DNA of 64,000 nucleotides from Candidatus Methylomirabilis lanthanidiphila. Its GTDB lineage: Bacteria; Methylomirabilota; Methylomirabilia; Methylomirabilales; Methylomirabilaceae. Below are positions 51,607-59,343 of the stretch, in pieces; the stretch's first letter is position 1; the number at the start of each line of letters is the position of its first letter. Below the pieces are notes generated by a model. It was not told the DNA's origin. It searched no databases and worked only from the letters and a program-made list of their open reading frames with translations. Location: contig CABIKM010000022.1 in assembly GCA_902196205.1 (NCBI GenBank), positions 62,001 through 126,000 on the forward strand. Direction: 5' to 3'. A program made the position numbers and the translations under genes.

Positions 51607-52935
51607 CTATACTCCCACAGTCTGCGCCTCAGGAAGCGGCGTCAGGCGGGGAACCAGGTGGCGGTAGATCCGGCAAACGGCGACAGCGAACGTCAAACCC
51701 GCAACAGCCAATACAAGGGTGCCAACCTGGAGGAGCAGCCAGGACGTAAAGATTACGCCGGCTGCGGTCATGGCGAGACCCGCGTAGAGCAGCCAGAACT
51801 CCATCCGAGGCGTTGATTCGCCGAGTAGCTGGGTAGCGGCCGGAACAGGCCGGAGTCCTACAAGGTCGCTGTAACGGTGGTGCCAGACCAGGAATGGGAT
51901 GATTTTATACATCATACCAATGATCGTTACGGAAATCCAGCCCAGAAGCGCCAGCACCCCATACCCAAAAGCCAGGCGAGCGCCGAATTCCTCGCTCGGA
52001 ACCCAACCGGTACTCAGCCAGAGCCCCAGGATCGTCACAATCACCAGCATCATCATTGCACTCAGGGAATGCCGCAGCCCCCAGTCCAGCCGTGGGCGCC
52101 GGCGCGTCCGCAGGACCTCGCACATCGTCCACAAGAACAGGCCCACCGCCACGGCGATCAGGAGGGCGCACAGCGCAGCCCACGCACTCTCCATCAACAG
52201 CGATAGATAGAGACCCGCGAGGCCGGCGTTGAGCAGCCAGAACTCCCGATAGGCCCACCGCTCATCGCGCAGCTCGCTCAGACTGAACATCGCGATCAGC
52301 TTGTAGCTCGCTCCGAAGATCATCATCGTGACCCAGCCAATACCGCCTAAATGGGCGTGGGCGTGGATCGTCCGCAGGACCTGACCTCCAAGGAAGTCGA
52401 ACATCTTATCGAGCGCCATCAGATTGCCCATAACCGCTGTGGAGGCCAGATAGACCAGCGCGGCCGCTACGTGTCGCCCCACGATATCCCAGCGGGGGAG
52501 CTGCCACATCGTCCATCCCATATTGATCAGGAAGAGCGTGATGGCGATCAGCACCAGGCCCGCGCCGATCGCGACACCATGGTGATGACCGATCCAGAAA
52601 TGGCTGACCATCAGCGCGACGCCTGACAGCATGATCCAATACTGCCAGCAGGCCAGGCGTTCGCTCCACAGCGTAGTCTCCAGGGCGACCGGAACCAACT
52701 GAAACGACGCGCCCATGACGGTCATTGTGATCCACCCAAGCGTCAGCAGGTGGGTGAGGGCGAGGGTGTGCCCCTGGTAGTAGAAGTCCAGCAGATTGTC
52801 GACCTGCCACGGCGCCCATAACAAGGCGGTCACAAAGGCCGCCTGCGCCGTCACGAAATAGCGCAGCGGCACCCACAGTGACGGTTGTCTGGCCGGGGCG
52901 GCGCTACTTCCAGATGCGGGTTTCGAACCAACCAT
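51607..52935 (-). CDS. NnrS / haem-copper oxidase subunit I-like membrane protein
   Basis: A 442-residue polytopic protein with about 12 membrane helices. Histidines sit at membrane positions as in the haem-copper oxidase superfamily: GHTLALTHLLTLGW, FWIGHHHGV, IHAHAHLGGIGW and FLVWHHRYSD. It lacks a clear CuB/Tyr set, so NO or O2 reduction cannot be claimed. NnrS-like proteins occur in NO-response loci, which fits the neighbours (DUF2249, hemerythrin, Crp/Fnr). It overlaps the upstream DUF2249 gene by 32 bp. Confidence 0.75.
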   Translation of the reverse strand: MVGSKPASGSSAAPARQPSLWVPLRYFVTAQAAFVTALLWAPWQVDNLLDFYYQGHTLALTHLLTLGWITMTVMGASFQLVPVALETTLWSERLACWQYWIMLSGVALMVSHFWIGHHHGVAIGAGLVLIAITLFLINMGWTMWQLPRWDIVGRHVAAALVYLASTAVMGNLMALDKMFDFLGGQVLRTIHAHAHLGGIGWVTMMIFGASYKLIAMFSLSELRDERWAYREFWLLNAGLAGLYLSLLMESAWAALCALLIAVAVGLFLWTMCEVLRTRRRPRLDWGLRHSLSAMMMLVIVTILGLWLSTGWVPSEEFGARLAFGYGVLALLGWISVTIIGMMYKIIPFLVWHHRYSDLVGLRPVPAATQLLGESTPRMEFWLLYAGLAMTAAGVIFTSWLLLQVGTLVLAVAGLTFAVAVCRIYRHLVPRLTPLPEAQTVGV

Positions 52936-53470
52936 TCATTGTCTCTTCGGTGGAGAAGCTGAAACCTCGCTCCTCCAGCTTGGGATAGAGCAGCATCGGC
53001 CGCCGATCGGTCATGGCCAGGATCTGCCCACTCTCCGCAATCCGAGGGAGGTTCTCCAGGATCTTCGCCATCGGCTGTGGCGGCTCCAGTCCGCGGGCAT
53101 CTACGACAATCGCGTCCCCGGCAGGCGCCGCCGGCCTCGATGCCGTGGATGGCGCCGGAGCGGTTGCGGCCTGCGCGTCCGCGCGATAAAACGTGATGCA
53201 CCAGTCTTGCGGACCGCGCTTCTGCGTCCAGTGTGTGAAACCCCGCTGCGCCATCACGCCATACAACGGGATCGGCTCGAAGATATTGTACAGCACGAAT
53301 ATCTGATCGTCTTTGAGCAACATGACAGTTTGCATGATCCGCTGAAACGGCTCTTCTCCTGCCCGCACCTGGTCGCGGACATCCAGGATTACCCGACGAT
53401 CATCGGGCACGTTCCGAAGCGCCTCGGGCATTGACGGGCCCTCGCCGTGACAACTACTCTCATTAGCCAT
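52904..53470 (-). CDS. tandem DUF2249 protein
   Basis: A 188-residue protein from ATG 53470 (aacaaggaggaatacg upstream); the longer frame crosses heptamer repeats. It has two DUF2249 domains: VILDVRDQVRAGEEPFQRIM, FEPIPLYGVMAQRGF and IVVDARGLEPPQPMAKILEN, MLLYPKLEERGFSF, joined by an Ala/Pro linker. DUF2249 has a TusA-like fold and often accompanies NO reductases and denitrification regulators. It precedes the NnrS-like gene in the same operon. Confidence 0.88.
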   Translation of the reverse strand: MANESSCHGEGPSMPEALRNVPDDRRVILDVRDQVRAGEEPFQRIMQTVMLLKDDQIFVLYNIFEPIPLYGVMAQRGFTHWTQKRGPQDWCITFYRADAQAATAPAPSTASRPAAPAGDAIVVDARGLEPPQPMAKILENLPRIAESGQILAMTDRRPMLLYPKLEERGFSFSTEETMNGWFETRIWK

Positions 53471-53513
53471 AAGTCGTATTCCTCCTTGTTTAGAAAATGT
53501 CGATCGCGTTGCG

Positions 53514-53569
53514 TTGAACCTTGAACGTTGAACCTTGAACGTTGAACCTCGCACCTTGAACGTTGAACT
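53514..53569. repeat. heptamer repeat locus 15 (TTGAACC/TTGAACG x8)
   Basis: Eight consecutive 7-bp units: ttgaacc, ttgaacg, ttgaacc, ttgaacg, ttgaacc, tcgcacc, ttgaacg, ttgaact. The same heptamer as at 12.6 and 17.3 kb, here as a single long arm. It lies in the leader of the DUF2249 gene, ~40 bp before its Shine-Dalgarno sequence. Confidence 0.9.
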
Positions 53570-53659
53570 CGTCAACTCGATTGTAGTATAGAGCGGAAGA
53601 TTCAAGGATGTCTGCGACTTTGGTCTCATGTCTTGCAGGTCTTGCAGGTAAGGATACGA

Positions 53660-54331
53660 TCAGAGCATACGGATCAGGGCGGCCCGACTCACGATCACAA
53701 CCCCGTGGCGATCAAACGTGATGGCGCCCTCCTTTTCCAGGGCCTTGAAGGCGCGGCCGACCATCTCGCGGGCCGTTCCCACAACGGACGCCATCTCCTG
53801 TTGCGTAGACTGCTGCTTCAGGCGCAAACCGCCCTGGCCGTCATCCTCGGCCATCTCCAGAAGGTGCTTGGCCACACGGCTGGTCACGCTGCGAAACGAC
53901 AGGTCCTCCACCTTGCGCGTAAAATAGCGAAGCTTCCCGGCAAACGCCTTGAGAAAGCCGATGGCAATGGCCGGGTGTTCCTCGACCAGGCGCCGCATCC
54001 CCTCCCGCCGGATACCCCAGAGCGCCGCAGGCTCCACCGCCTGGGCGTTGGCAGGGTTCGGCCCGCCGTCAAAAATCGGAACCTCGTTAAAGCAGTCGCC
54101 GGCCTCCGCAATCCGGAGGACCTGTTCGCGCCCGTCAGGGGACAGCTTGAAGATCTTCACCTTCCCGGATCGAACGACGTACATCGCCTGAGCCGGCTCC
54201 CCCTCGGTAAAGAGCACGTGGCCCTTCTCTAACCGCACCTCGAATGCGTTGGCCCGGATGCCGTCCAACGCTCGCGCATCAAGGTCCTGAAAATACGAAA
54301 TCGCTTTTAACTGCTCCGACAGCATAGCCAT
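53660..54331 (-). CDS. Crp/Fnr-family transcriptional regulator
   Basis: A 223-residue regulator from ATG 54331; a GTG start at 54394 is possible. The cNMP-binding-like beta roll is GHVLFTEGEPAQAMYVVRSG, KVKIFKLSPDGREQVLRI; the dimer helix is followed by the winged HTH STQQEMASVVGTAREMVGRA. No Fnr-type N-terminal Cys set is present, so it is not an O2-sensing [4Fe-4S] Fnr; a Dnr-like haem/NO sensor or Crp-like effector is more likely. Probably controls the DUF2249/NnrS/Mrp genes. A palindrome lies upstream. Confidence 0.92.
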   Translation of the reverse strand: MAMLSEQLKAISYFQDLDARALDGIRANAFEVRLEKGHVLFTEGEPAQAMYVVRSGKVKIFKLSPDGREQVLRIAEAGDCFNEVPIFDGGPNPANAQAVEPAALWGIRREGMRRLVEEHPAIAIGFLKAFAGKLRYFTRKVEDLSFRSVTSRVAKHLLEMAEDDGQGGLRLKQQSTQQEMASVVGTAREMVGRAFKALEKEGAITFDRHGVVIVSRAALIRML

Positions 54332-54395
54332 CCTGGGACAGCGAAACAGGAACGTTTTAAACGCCCGGTAACATTGTAGGGGGACAAACCGCACA

Positions 54396-54421
54396 GGTCA
54401 ATCATTCTACATGATTTGACC
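54396..54421. promoter_or_regulatory. palindromic operator candidate between the Crp/Fnr gene and the TlpA-like gene
   Basis: ggtcaatcat-tctac-atgatttgacc is an inverted repeat of ~10 bp arms with a one-base bulge. It is just upstream of the regulator gene, a position suited to autoregulation. Confidence 0.45.
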
Positions 54422-54499
54422 GGCGATGGTTTTTCCTGTAGGTTCTACCTTGGGAAAAGTCACCTGGTGGCCAACAACACGACATAAGCCTCAAGCGGT

Positions 54500-54592
54500 T
54501 TGTCATTGCGAGCGACCAACGGGAGCGCGGCAATCTCACCGTATTTTGACTGCGAGATTGCTTCGTCGCTGCGCTCCTCGCAATGACATGAG
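54500..54592. repeat. dispersed GTCATTGCGAG-type palindromic repeat
   Basis: tttgtcattgcgagcg ... gcaatctc and gcgagattgcttcgtcgctg ... tcctcgcaatgaca are inverted copies ending in CATTGCGAG/CTCGCAATG. This kind of repeat is widespread in bacterial intergenic regions. It ends ~20 bp before the TlpA-like start. Confidence 0.65.
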
Positions 54593-54612
54593 TGAGGGAA
54601 ACTTTCGGGACA

Positions 54613-55206
54613 ATGACGTCCATTGTTGCGATGTATGACGCAATGTATAAAAATATTCGACGCCTTCTCTCCCGTTTAGTACCCACAATAGCAATCGTGG
54701 GCATTATGCTCGGACTCGTCGTTGGTGGTCTGTCGATCGGGACCGACCTGTGGGCGGATGATGTACGGCCCGAAAAGGGCCACTTCGCGCCTGACTTTAC
54801 GCTGAAGACGCTTGAGGGCAATACCGTTCGGCTCTCGGAGTTGCGCGGCAAGAAGGTTGTGTTGATTAACTTCTGGGCCACCTGGTGCCCCCCTTGCCGC
54901 TTGGAAATGCCGACGATGCAGCAGATCTACTCGGAGTACAAGGACAAAGGATTCGAGATCCTCGCAGTCAACATCGAGTCCGACGCGAACCAGGCCATCA
55001 GTGACTTCGCGAAAGAGCTTCGCCTGACCTTTCCCATTCTGTTGGACCCCGACATGAAAGTTATCCGCAAGTTCCGGGTCATCGGGCTTCCGGTCTCGGT
55101 TCTGATCGACCGCCAAGGTTTCGTTCATGCCAAGGAGATCGGATATCATGACTGGACCACCAGGGCTTCGCGAAAGCAAGTCGAGGCGCTCCTGAACTCG
55201 CACTAA
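54613..55206 (+). CDS. TlpA/ResA-like thiol-disulfide oxidoreductase
   Basis: A ~197-residue protein; ATG 54613 is chosen, but ATG 54592, 54631 and 54643 are in frame and no ribosome site decides. It has one N-terminal membrane anchor (TIAIVGIMLGLVVGGLSIGT) and a periplasmic thioredoxin fold with HFAPDFTLKTLEGNTVRLSE and the active site NFWATWCPPCRLEMP. It should reduce apocytochrome c or other disulfides in the periplasm, in line with the many c-type haem proteins in the window. Confidence 0.9.
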   Translation: MTSIVAMYDAMYKNIRRLLSRLVPTIAIVGIMLGLVVGGLSIGTDLWADDVRPEKGHFAPDFTLKTLEGNTVRLSELRGKKVVLINFWATWCPPCRLEMPTMQQIYSEYKDKGFEILAVNIESDANQAISDFAKELRLTFPILLDPDMKVIRKFRVIGLPVSVLIDRQGFVHAKEIGYHDWTTRASRKQVEALLNSH

Positions 55207-55224
55207 AGCGAGAGCCCAAAAGCA

Positions 55225-55303
55225 GGGTTTGGGGTATAGGGTATAGGGTGGAGTGCACAGGGTTTGAAGGAAAACCTATGCCTTATGACCCCATACCCCA
55301 TCC
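55225..55303. repeat. heptamer repeat locus 16 (GGGTATA / CCCATAC arms)
   Basis: Left arm 55225-55266: gggtttg, gggtata, gggtata, gggtgga, gtgcaca, gggtttg. Right arm 55283-55303: ttatgac, cccatac, cccatcc. The arms are complementary in part. It directly follows the TlpA-like stop. Confidence 0.85.
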
Positions 55304-55310
55304 TTTTCGC

Positions 55311-55515
55311 CGCGCACGTCTCTTGAGCATCGTTCTCATCGCCCTGCCTAGAAGATAATCACCTTTTTTTCATAGCGCTCCACTTCACATAAACCTCAGA
55401 TCACCATTTACCTTCAATTCTCCTGGCGTAACGCCGCGTTTTTCGGTCATTTCTCTTATCCCCCTACCCTACTTCGCAGCGATGGTACCCGCAGCAGTCT
55501 GTCGTTGAGCGAAGC
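55311..55515. other. intergenic stretch upstream of the porin promoter
   Basis: No gene seen. It holds a T-run (accttttttt near 55360) without a strong preceding stem and an AT-richer patch, and leads into the sigma-54 promoter. Confidence 0.4.
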
Positions 55516-55531
55516 TGGCTCGCTTCTTGCG
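55516..55531 (+). promoter_or_regulatory. sigma-54 promoter of the porin-amtB2-ANTAR genes
   Basis: TGGCTCGCTTCTTGCG keeps GG and GC 10 bp apart and matches TGGCACG-N4-TTGCW except for one base in the -24 box and the last position. It lies ~70 bp before the porin ATG. Confidence 0.7.
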
Positions 55532-55598
55532 AGCGTACCGATTCGACTCGGTCAACGGGGACTTTCTAAGCAGTCACACCCAAAGAGGGGAGGAATCA

Positions 55599-56978
55599 AT
55601 GAGAGTGCGGAAGTTGAAGCAACTGGCAGTGGCTGGAGTAGTCATGGGCGGGGCGTTCTTCCTTGGATCCACAATCGGGGCGCCTGCGGCCTGGGCTGAG
55701 GACGCCAAGGATCGACAGATCAAAGAGTTGCGGGAGCTGGTAGAACGGATGGGGCAGCGGCTCAACCAACTCGAAAACCAGGTCGGCGCCAAGAAAGACG
55801 TAGCCGCAGCGCCGGCGTCGGGCGCGCCGGCGGAGGCCGCTCAAAGTCTGGGCGATCGAATCAAGAATCTGGAGGAGGCCGTCAAGGGTACCCCCATCCT
55901 GGCCACCATGAAAGACTGGCAGTTCGGGGGACATGTGGCCGTCTCCTATAACTATAATTTCAGAGATCCACAATCGCAGAATAATGGACTCAGACTCTTC
56001 GACAACAAGGCTAATCAATTTGACATCAACCAGGCCGAGTTTTATGTCGAAAAACCGACCAGCGAGGCATCACCTGCCGGCTTTGGCTTTGACGTCGTTC
56101 TTGGACGCGACGCCAAGCAGATTCACTCGACGGGGCTCGGTGAGGCGAATCAGCCGTTTGATCTGACTCAGGCCTATGTCACCTACAAGGTACCGATCGG
56201 CAGGGGCCTGGATCTCAAAGGCGGAAAGTTCGTGACCCTGCACGGCGCCGAGGTTATCCGCCGAACGGGCAATTTCAACATCTCGCGTTCGATGGCCTTC
56301 TCCTACGCCATCCCGTTCACTCACACGGGTGTGATGGCGACCTACCCCTTTACCGATTGGCTTTCGACCACCGTAGGGATTGTGAACGGCTGGGATAACA
56401 CCGACGACAACAACCGAGGCAAGTCGTTCCATGGCGCAGCCACCGTCACGCCGACCTTCCTGAAGGATTTCACGCTCACCCTCGGCGGGTCATGGGGGGC
56501 TGAAACAGTCTCTGCTGCGTTCGACCCTACTCGTAACGTCAATCGTAACGGTCCGAAGCGAGGCCTTATCGATTTGATCGCCACCTATAAGCCGATCGCG
56601 CCGCTCACCCTCACGCTGAACTACGACTATGGGAGGCAGGAGGAAGCCTTCGTCGATGATGGTGATACCGCGATCTGGCACGCAGTGGCGGCCTATGCCA
56701 TGTACGACATCACCGACAGACTCACGGTCGGCGTGCGGGGTGAGTACTTCAGGGACCAGGATGGCTTCCGGCTCCCAGTCGCAACGCCAGGTGAAAAACT
56801 GGAGGTCTGGGGTACGACACTCACCAGCCGATACAAGTTGTTCGATCACCTGTTCGCCAATATCGAGTATCGCCACGACCAGGCGAGGCACGGCAAAGAG
56901 GTGTTTGACAGACATGACGGAACACAAAACACCAAGTCCCAAAATACGGTTCAAGGCGAGCTGATCTACCAGTTCTAA
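55599..56978 (+). CDS. outer-membrane porin (BBP2/OmpL-like)
   Basis: A 459-residue protein from ATG 55599 (gaggggaggaatca upstream). A signal peptide (VVMGGAFFLGSTIGAPAAWA) is followed by a coiled-coil segment (KELRELVERMGQRLNQLENQ) and a beta barrel that ends in Phe (GELIYQF). The barrel pattern (QAEFYVEKP, AYVTYKVPIGRGLDLKGGKF) fits the putative beta-barrel porin-2 family. Placed behind a sigma-54 promoter and before amtB2, it may admit small nitrogen compounds; that is inference. Confidence 0.88.
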   Translation: MRVRKLKQLAVAGVVMGGAFFLGSTIGAPAAWAEDAKDRQIKELRELVERMGQRLNQLENQVGAKKDVAAAPASGAPAEAAQSLGDRIKNLEEAVKGTPILATMKDWQFGGHVAVSYNYNFRDPQSQNNGLRLFDNKANQFDINQAEFYVEKPTSEASPAGFGFDVVLGRDAKQIHSTGLGEANQPFDLTQAYVTYKVPIGRGLDLKGGKFVTLHGAEVIRRTGNFNISRSMAFSYAIPFTHTGVMATYPFTDWLSTTVGIVNGWDNTDDNNRGKSFHGAATVTPTFLKDFTLTLGGSWGAETVSAAFDPTRNVNRNGPKRGLIDLIATYKPIAPLTLTLNYDYGRQEEAFVDDGDTAIWHAVAAYAMYDITDRLTVGVRGEYFRDQDGFRLPVATPGEKLEVWGTTLTSRYKLFDHLFANIEYRHDQARHGKEVFDRHDGTQNTKSQNTVQGELIYQF

Positions 56979-56992
56979 GCGTAACGGGCGAC

Positions 56993-57022
56993 GGCGGCTG
57001 CCTCGCGGTAGAGGCAGCCGCC
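56993..57022 (+). promoter_or_regulatory. 12-bp hairpin with hexaloop in the amtB2 leader
   Basis: ggcggctgcctc pairs perfectly with gaggcagccgcc around the six-base loop gcggta. No T-run follows. ANTAR proteins bind pairs of hexaloop hairpins with A at position 1 and G at position 4; this loop has the G but not the A, and no clear second hexaloop is seen. Confidence 0.5.
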
Positions 57023-57074
57023 CGAATCCTACAGCGGCGTGAGGACGCGCCCTGAAGACAGTAAGGAGGAAGCG

Positions 57075-58616
57075 ATGTTCACCCAATTGAGACGACAAGC
57101 GGTTCTGGCCATGGCTTTCATGGCCCTGCTGTTCCTCGGATTGGCGACCACTCTTTGGGCCCAGGAGACGCCGGCACCGGCAACAACGGCCGTCGCCGAG
57201 ACTGTCACCTTCACCAAGGAGATGGCTGACGCCATCAAGGATTATAAGATCGCAGTTGATACCCTCTGGGTTATGGTCACGGCATTCCTGGTCTTCTTCA
57301 TGAACCTCGGATTCGGCATGGTAGAATCCGGGCTCTGCCGAGCCAAGAATACCGTTAATATCCTGTCAAAAAACTTCATCGTCTTTGCCATCTCATCGCT
57401 TGCCTTCTACATCCTTGGATGGGGACTCATGTTCGGCGACGGCAATCCCTTCGTCGGTCTGAAGGGACTGTGGTTCGTGAGCGGGGCCGACAATAGCCCG
57501 GCCATGGGCGACGCCTACCAGGGGGTCTACAGCGCCATCAACTGGACCGGCGTCCCGATCTGGGCAAAGTTCTTCTTCCAGCTTGTCTTTGCCGGTACCG
57601 CGGCGACGATCGTATCCGGCGCAGTGGCCGAGCGGATCAAGTTCCACTCCTTCATCGTCTTTACGTTCGTCATCGCCGGCGTCATCTACCCGGTAGTCGG
57701 TCACTGGGTCTGGGGCGGAGGGTGGCTCCAGAAGCTCGGAATGTGGGACTTCGCCGGCTCGACGGTCGTCCACTCGGTTGGCGGCTGGGCGGCGCTGGCC
57801 GGGATCCTTATGCTGGGACCTCGCATCGGCAAGTACACCAAAGACGGCAAGGTCAATCCGATACCGGGCCACAGCATGACAGCCGCCACGATCGGCGCCT
57901 TCGTCCTCTGGTTCGGGTGGTTTGGCTTCAATCCGGGAAGCACCATGGCGGCCTCCTGGAACGACATCTCCCGCATCGCCGTCACCACTAACAGCGCGGC
58001 GGCAGCGGGGGCCTTCAGCGCTACCCTTGCCGCATGGTTGCTGATCGGCAAGCCCGATCTCTCGATGACCTTGAACGGATGTCTGGCCGGACTCGTCGCC
58101 ATTACGGCCCCTTGTGCGTTTGTAAGCGTCGGCAGCTCGGTCGTGATCGGTCTTATCGCAGGGGTCGTCGTGGTCGCGGCAGTCCTGATGTTCGACAATG
58201 TGAAGATCGATGATCCCGTCGGCGCCACCTCCGTCCACCTGGTGTGCGGGGTCATGGGTACCCTGTTCGTGGGCCTGTTCGCTCAGGACAGTATCATGCC
58301 GAAGACTACCGGGAACGGACTCTTCTTCGGGGGCGGGTTGGCACTACTGAAGGCTCAGGCGATCGGGGCCCTTGGCGTCGGCCTGTTCAGCTTTACGGTC
58401 TCATTGGCGGCGTGGGCCGTCATCAAGATGGTCATGGGAATGCGCGTGAGTCCGGAGGAGGAAATGGAAGGACTCGACTACGGCGAGCACGGGATGCTGG
58501 CCTATCCGGACTTTCAGGGGGTGACCCATTCCATTGGGGTACCAGGCTCAGCCCCGGATTCCGGATATCAGATGAGCCAGGTGACAGTACCAAAGAGGGC
58601 TCCGGCGCACCAATAG
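57075..58616 (+). CDS. amtB: ammonium transporter 2
   Basis: A 513-residue Amt protein starting at ATG 57075 (agtaaggaggaagcg upstream), with a signal peptide (MALLFLGLATTLWAQE). GAVAERIKFHSF is the family signature. The pore His positions are in FAGSTVVHSVGG and GATSVHLVCGVMG. The ~45-residue tail after the last helix (MLAYPDFQGVTHSIG) is long. It is clearly diverged from amtB1. It is followed by the ANTAR regulator, not by glnK, and shares the sigma-54-driven segment with the porin. Confidence 0.95.
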   Translation: MFTQLRRQAVLAMAFMALLFLGLATTLWAQETPAPATTAVAETVTFTKEMADAIKDYKIAVDTLWVMVTAFLVFFMNLGFGMVESGLCRAKNTVNILSKNFIVFAISSLAFYILGWGLMFGDGNPFVGLKGLWFVSGADNSPAMGDAYQGVYSAINWTGVPIWAKFFFQLVFAGTAATIVSGAVAERIKFHSFIVFTFVIAGVIYPVVGHWVWGGGWLQKLGMWDFAGSTVVHSVGGWAALAGILMLGPRIGKYTKDGKVNPIPGHSMTAATIGAFVLWFGWFGFNPGSTMAASWNDISRIAVTTNSAAAAGAFSATLAAWLLIGKPDLSMTLNGCLAGLVAITAPCAFVSVGSSVVIGLIAGVVVVAAVLMFDNVKIDDPVGATSVHLVCGVMGTLFVGLFAQDSIMPKTTGNGLFFGGGLALLKAQAIGALGVGLFSFTVSLAAWAVIKMVMGMRVSPEEEMEGLDYGEHGMLAYPDFQGVTHSIGVPGSAPDSGYQMSQVTVPKRAPAHQ

Positions 58617-58637
58617 CATCACTTCTCTCCCTATGCC

Positions 58638-59222
58638 ATGCGAAAAACGGTAGTAATCGTTGATGACAGCCTTGGATCGCGGGCGACTCTCAGCCAAGCG
58701 CTCAAACGACTTGGATGCGAGGTGGTGGGAGAAGGCTCGCGTGGCTCCGAGGCGATTCGCCTGGTCCAAACGCTGAAACCCGATGTGCTGTTCCTGGCGG
58801 TGGGTCTCCCGGATATGGATGGCCTGACAGTGGCTGCTCATATCCTGGAGGCCCTCCCCCTTCCGATCCTGATTCTGAGCAGCCATCTCGACCAGGAGTT
58901 GATCCAGCGCGCCAAGGAGGCGGGCGTCATGGCGTATCTGCTGAAGCCGCTTCGCGAGGAGGAGTTGCTGCCGGCCATCGAGCTGGCGATCTCCCGATTC
59001 GAGGAATTCAACGCCCTGAGAAAAGAGAACGCGGACTTGAGGCGAATCCTTGAGGACCGGAAGCTGATTGAGCGCGCCAAGGGCATTCTGATGGAACGAG
59101 AACGGATCTCCGAACAGCAGGCGTTTGCGCGGATCCAGAAAACCAGTATGAACACACGGCGATCAATGGCCGAGATCGCTCAGGCCATCTTGCTGAGCGA
59201 AGCGGTCACCGGTAGAGCTTAG
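58638..59222 (+). CDS. ANTAR-domain response regulator with degenerate receiver
   Basis: A 194-residue protein of the AmiR/NasT type: receiver (1-120), coiled linker, and ANTAR RNA-binding domain (DRKLIERAKGILMERERISE, QQAFARIQKTSMNTRRSMAE). In the receiver D9 and D10 and the KP motif (YLLKPL) are kept, but the phosphoacceptor position is Ala: PDVLFLAVGLPDMDG has A54 where Asp is expected. Phosphorylation control is therefore unlikely. ANTAR proteins act as antiterminators on leader hairpins. It lies 22 bp after amtB2, so it may control that operon. Confidence 0.92.
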   Translation: MRKTVVIVDDSLGSRATLSQALKRLGCEVVGEGSRGSEAIRLVQTLKPDVLFLAVGLPDMDGLTVAAHILEALPLPILILSSHLDQELIQRAKEAGVMAYLLKPLREEELLPAIELAISRFEEFNALRKENADLRRILEDRKLIERAKGILMERERISEQQAFARIQKTSMNTRRSMAEIAQAILLSEAVTGRA

Positions 59223-59343
59223 GCGAATGGGCCAATGCGGCCAACCGCAGCGCTGTTGCTGCGGGACACGACGATAGTTGCGATCAACGGTGATCGTATG
59301 ACCCGTGACGAATGATGATTGTATAGTGTAAGGACACGGGAAG

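Noticed and set aside
51607-52935. Nitric-oxide reductase or NO dismutase
   Set aside because: Membrane histidines recall haem-copper oxidases, but the full CuB/FeB ligand set and quinol or cytochrome partner are not seen.
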